Of a stretch of DNA of 24,010 bases, positions 21,848 to 24,010 are shown piece after piece. The notes beneath the pieces are model-generated. The model was given only the letters and a program-made list of their open reading frames with translations. It searched no databases and was not told the origin of the DNA. The position numbers and the translations under genes are program-made. Origin of the DNA: a virus; the IMG/VR virus record IMGVR_UViG_3300020162_001506, positions 1 to 24,010 of that record; one strand, written 5' to 3'. Each line of letters begins with the position of its first letter. Within the stretch, counting starts at the first letter, position 1.

Positions 21848-22597
21848 TTAAACAGCTGCTTTAGCTTCAGCTTTAGCTTTTTTAGCTGCACCATCATAGT
21901 CAGCAACTTTGATACCACGGCGGGTAAGCAAAGTACGAAGACCACGCTCTGTTTTGTCAACACTTGCAGCAATTTCAGCAACAGTCATAGTGCTGATTTT
22001 ATCGCCTAAAGCGGTAACTGGATCAACAGATTCCTTAGCATGGGATTGCTTTTGAGCAGGAATCTTAGAAATCTGACCTTTACGTGTCAAGCTAAGTGCC
22101 TTGCCACGAACTGAGGCAACAGTTTTATTCAATGCAGTAGCAATTTCTTCAATGAAACTACCAGATTCTGCCATTTTGATAAACTTGGCTTCTTCTGAGT
22201 CGCTATAAGTGCGAGCAACTTCAACTTTTTCAGCAGGCTTTACTGAACCGGTCAATTCCAGGGCAAGCAATTTACCTTGAATTTGTTTGGCAGTAAACTT
22301 ACCATCAGCAAAATGCTCAGCAATTTGTTTGTAGGTTAGGTTACCGGCGTTTGCATTTACGAAGTCAGCGAGATCAGCGCTTTCATTGGGGGTAAATGCG
22401 CTAGTTTTTTCTTTAGCTAGTGAAGCAACTTCACGGTCTAATTGACGCAATTTAGAAGCAACGCTGCGAGTTGTGAATCCAAGGGCTTCAGCAGCGTGTT
22501 CAACGGACTCTACGCTAACGGGGCTTGAGTTACCAACGATATTCAAAAGTTGGCTAACAGTTTCGTCAGACCATTTTTTAGTGGCTTTTTCAGTCAT
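21848..22597 (-). CDS. DNA-binding-type protein with four helix-turn-helix-like repeats
   Basis: 249 residues. Three repeats of about 45 residues share one plan: an aromatic residue, Ser/Thr and acid, a helix, then an IA-x-x-L helix, then a recognition-like helix ending K-L/A-x-x-L. They are 9-54 (KKWSDETV...SVASKLRQL), 68-113 (FTPNESAD...QIQGKLLAL) and 131-172 (YSDSEEAK...SVRGKALSL). The plan resembles Myb/SANT or tandem homeodomain-like HTH units. A fourth, shorter HTH (about 197-228, TVAEIAASVDKTERGLRTLL) follows. The tail is Lys/Ala-rich (AAKKAKAEAKAAV), like histone or HU tails. A regulator or DNA-coating role is inferred. It overlaps the ligase C-terminal gene by 8 bp and is followed by a strong terminator. 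Confidence 0.8.
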   Translation of the reverse strand: MTEKATKKWSDETVSQLLNIVGNSSPVSVESVEHAAEALGFTTRSVASKLRQLDREVASLAKEKTSAFTPNESADLADFVNANAGNLTYKQIAEHFADGKFTAKQIQGKLLALELTGSVKPAEKVEVARTYSDSEEAKFIKMAESGSFIEEIATALNKTVASVRGKALSLTRKGQISKIPAQKQSHAKESVDPVTALGDKISTMTVAEIAASVDKTERGLRTLLTRRGIKVADYDGAAKKAKAEAKAAV

Positions 22598-23351
22598 TTT
22601 TATTTTCTTTCAAGAAATTATTTAAGTTTGTGATTATGGTTATTCCGAGTGATTCGGCTTTTTTGCGTTTTGTACTACCTTTATCTTCTTCATCTACTAA
22701 ATAGTCTGTGGTTTTTGTTACAGACTCTGTTGCCTTGTATCCTGCAACTTCCAGCGCTTTATGTGCTTCTGCTTTAGTTTTGAATGAAGATAATTTTCCT
22801 GTAATGCAAATGGTTTTTAAATCCCCAATTACAACAGAACTTTTCTGAGAATGAAATGTGAAAGGCAAAAACTCTCTCATTTCTATAAAATCAGTTTCTA
22901 GCCAAGACAATAAGTTTTGTGTAACTTTCTCGCCTAAACCTGCTTGCTTGCAAGTTTCCTGATTAATTTCATCAATTGAGTTAACAACTTGACAAATTTT
23001 TGTTGAAGCAGTATTACCCACAAGAGGTATTGAAAACGATGCTAGAATGGTTGCTAAATCGGCTGACTTAGATTTTTCAATTTCTAAAAGAAGTTTTTCT
23101 GCTACTTTTGTACTACCCACTGCTTCAACTACTTGGTCTCGGTCTAGATAATACAATTCAGTAATATCTGCTAGACTAAGTTTTTCTACTGTACGAGTAC
23201 CCATACCTTTAATAGAAAGCGTCTTACAGAAGTGTTCGAGCTTTTTATTTAACTGAGCACCGCAAGCTGTGTTTCTACAAAAGAGCTGATCGTTGACCAG
23301 TTCTAAGGTATAATTACAGCAAGGACATTCGGTTGGTATTTCGATTCTCAT
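22590..23351 (-). CDS. NAD-dependent DNA ligase, C-terminal part (zinc finger, helix-hairpin-helix, BRCT)
   Basis: 253 residues that align with the C-terminal half of bacterial LigA. The zinc finger is IPTECPCC...CRNTACGAQ with Cys9, Cys12, Cys25 and Cys30; the helix-hairpin-helix region spans about 38-150 (IKGMGTRTVEKL, GLGEKVTQNLL); the BRCT domain is 172-253 (KTICITGKL, VTKTTDYLV, KRKKAESLG). It has no catalytic residues and must act with the adenylation/OB part encoded upstream (23437 onward). The split falls between the OB fold and the zinc finger. The gene has its own promoter (23377-23405). Split NAD ligases are known in T5-like phages. Confidence 0.92.
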   Translation of the reverse strand: MRIEIPTECPCCNYTLELVNDQLFCRNTACGAQLNKKLEHFCKTLSIKGMGTRTVEKLSLADITELYYLDRDQVVEAVGSTKVAEKLLLEIEKSKSADLATILASFSIPLVGNTASTKICQVVNSIDEINQETCKQAGLGEKVTQNLLSWLETDFIEMREFLPFTFHSQKSSVVIGDLKTICITGKLSSFKTKAEAHKALEVAGYKATESVTKTTDYLVDEEDKGSTKRKKAESLGITIITNLNNFLKENKND

Positions 23352-23376
23352 AGTTTCATTATCAATTTATATGTAT

Positions 23377-23405
23377 ATTATAACCGATTAAGGACGCTTT
23401 ATCAA
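23377..23405 (-). promoter_or_regulatory. Sigma-70-type promoter between the two ligase genes
   Basis: Minus strand TTGATA (23405-23400), 17-bp spacer, TATAAT (23382-23377), with AC before the -35. It lies in the 85-bp gap between the ligase parts. The leader is about 18 bases, A/T-rich, with no clear Shine-Dalgarno sequence. Confidence 0.8.
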
Positions 23406-23436
23406 GTGTAAATTTTACTACCCTGGGTCTGGCAAC

Positions 23437-24010
23437 TCAAGCATCTACTTTGTGTAAGATACAAGGAATAATCTCACCAGAGCGAATTACCGCTACTGTG
23501 TCTCCGATTTGGAGATCAAGCATTTCGATAAAACCAGGATTATTAAGAGTAGCTCTAGAGACTAGAGCATCACCAATATAAACCGGTTCTAAGATAGCGA
23601 CAGGTGTAACCTTACCTGATTTACCCACTTGCCACTCAACTGCGATGAGTTTTGTTTCAACGTGTTCGGCTCGCTCTTTTCTTGCATATGCGCCTCTTGG
23701 ATGTTTAGCTGTATATCCCATTTCGTAAAATGTTTTATTATCATTTACACGAAACACTACTCCATCGCAAGGATAGATTTTATCTAGATCAGGTTCATTA
23801 ATTACACTAAATCCAAAAGATTTCAACTCAACCATATCTTGATTAAATGTTGAACCAATACTTGGTTGTATCCCATATGCAAAGAAACTAATAGCTCTAG
23901 TTTTAAACTCATCTGCATTTTTTAGATTTAGTGCGCCTGCCGCATAATTCCTAGCATTTTCAATGTTTTTAGGAGCCACGATCTCACCAGTCACTTGAAA
24001 TACACCCTTA
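23437..24010 (-). CDS. NAD-dependent DNA ligase, N-terminal catalytic part (5' end outside window)
   Basis: The frame is open through the right edge; the GTG at 23994 is an internal Val codon, not a start. The visible 191 codons cover the end of the adenylation domain (TGEIVAPKN; NARNYAAGALNLKN, the counterpart of NPRNAAAGSL; motif IV CDGVVFRVND) and the OB fold. The OB fold contains EWQVGKSGKVTPVA, EPVYIGDALVSRATLNN and IGDTVAVIRSGEIIPCI. The ORF ends nine residues after that last block, where a full LigA would run on to its zinc finger. The catalytic Lys lies outside the window. It seals nicks using NAD+, presumably with the product at 22590-23351. Confidence 0.93.
   Translation of the reverse strand, partial: KGVFQVTGEIVAPKNIENARNYAAGALNLKNADEFKTRAISFFAYGIQPSIGSTFNQDMVELKSFGFSVINEPDLDKIYPCDGVVFRVNDNKTFYEMGYTAKHPRGAYARKERAEHVETKLIAVEWQVGKSGKVTPVAILEPVYIGDALVSRATLNNPGFIEMLDLQIGDTVAVIRSGEIIPCILHKVDA

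Noticed and set aside
23352-23436. Frameshift or intron explaining the split ligase
   Set aside because: The gap contains a full promoter and a stop in the upstream frame; the next ORF begins with ATG right at the zinc-finger domain, and no intron-like structure or splice signature is visible.
1-24010. tRNA genes, CRISPR arrays, integrase, attachment sites, insertion sequences
   Set aside because: None seen by eye on either strand: no T-loop-like GTTCGAATC with a matching cloverleaf, no regularly spaced repeats, no recombinase or transposase motif.

Overview
The window is part of the genome of a tailed double-stranded DNA bacteriophage (Caudoviricetes). It is AT-rich and very densely coded: no gene-free stretch reaches 110 bp, and stop/start overlaps of the ATGA type are common. 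An i-spanin/o-spanin pair, the second with a lipobox, points to a Gram-negative host. The combination of PhoH, a B12-dependent ribonucleotide reductase, a family A polymerase and an S74-type tail fibre resembles phages of aquatic bacteria. That ecological reading is inference; no host or phage genus can be named from the sequence. I saw no tRNA, CRISPR array, integrase or insertion sequence.

The two halves converge. Positions 1 to 6250 read rightward and carry late functions: the 3' part of a tail-fibre gene with a self-cleaving chaperone, a small phage protein, the two spanins and a GH19 endolysin. Then come a 16-codon mini-ORF, six small membrane or exported proteins (including a 49-residue one), PhoH and a conserved 126-residue phage protein. 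A 16-bp perfect hairpin at 6253-6288 ends both halves.

Positions 6304 to 24010 read leftward and hold the replication, recombination and nucleotide genes. In transcription order these are: NAD-dependent DNA ligase split into two ORFs, a protein with four helix-turn-helix-like repeats, an unknown, a DnaB-type helicase (TTG start), a small beta-rich protein, a primase, a 50-residue membrane protein, family A DNA polymerase, an unknown, an SF2 helicase, an unknown, a single-stranded DNA-binding protein, SbcD, glutaredoxin, SbcC, an unknown, a PD-(D/E)XK resolvase-like nuclease, a FEN-type 5' exonuclease, dUTPase, class II ribonucleotide reductase and a 59-residue protein.

The leftward half is punctuated by four promoters of one pattern, ACTTGnnA then TATAAT with a 17-bp spacer. 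They lie before the ligase C-terminal half, the polymerase, the gene upstream of ssb, and the exonuclease. Terminator-like hairpins follow the helix-turn-helix gene, the polymerase (inside the next ORF) and ssb. Together these suggest host-sigma-70 early transcription units. Ligase, primase, helicase, polymerase, SSB and exonuclease would form the replisome. SbcCD, the resolvase and the SF2 helicase would serve recombination. RNR, dUTPase and glutaredoxin would supply dNTPs.
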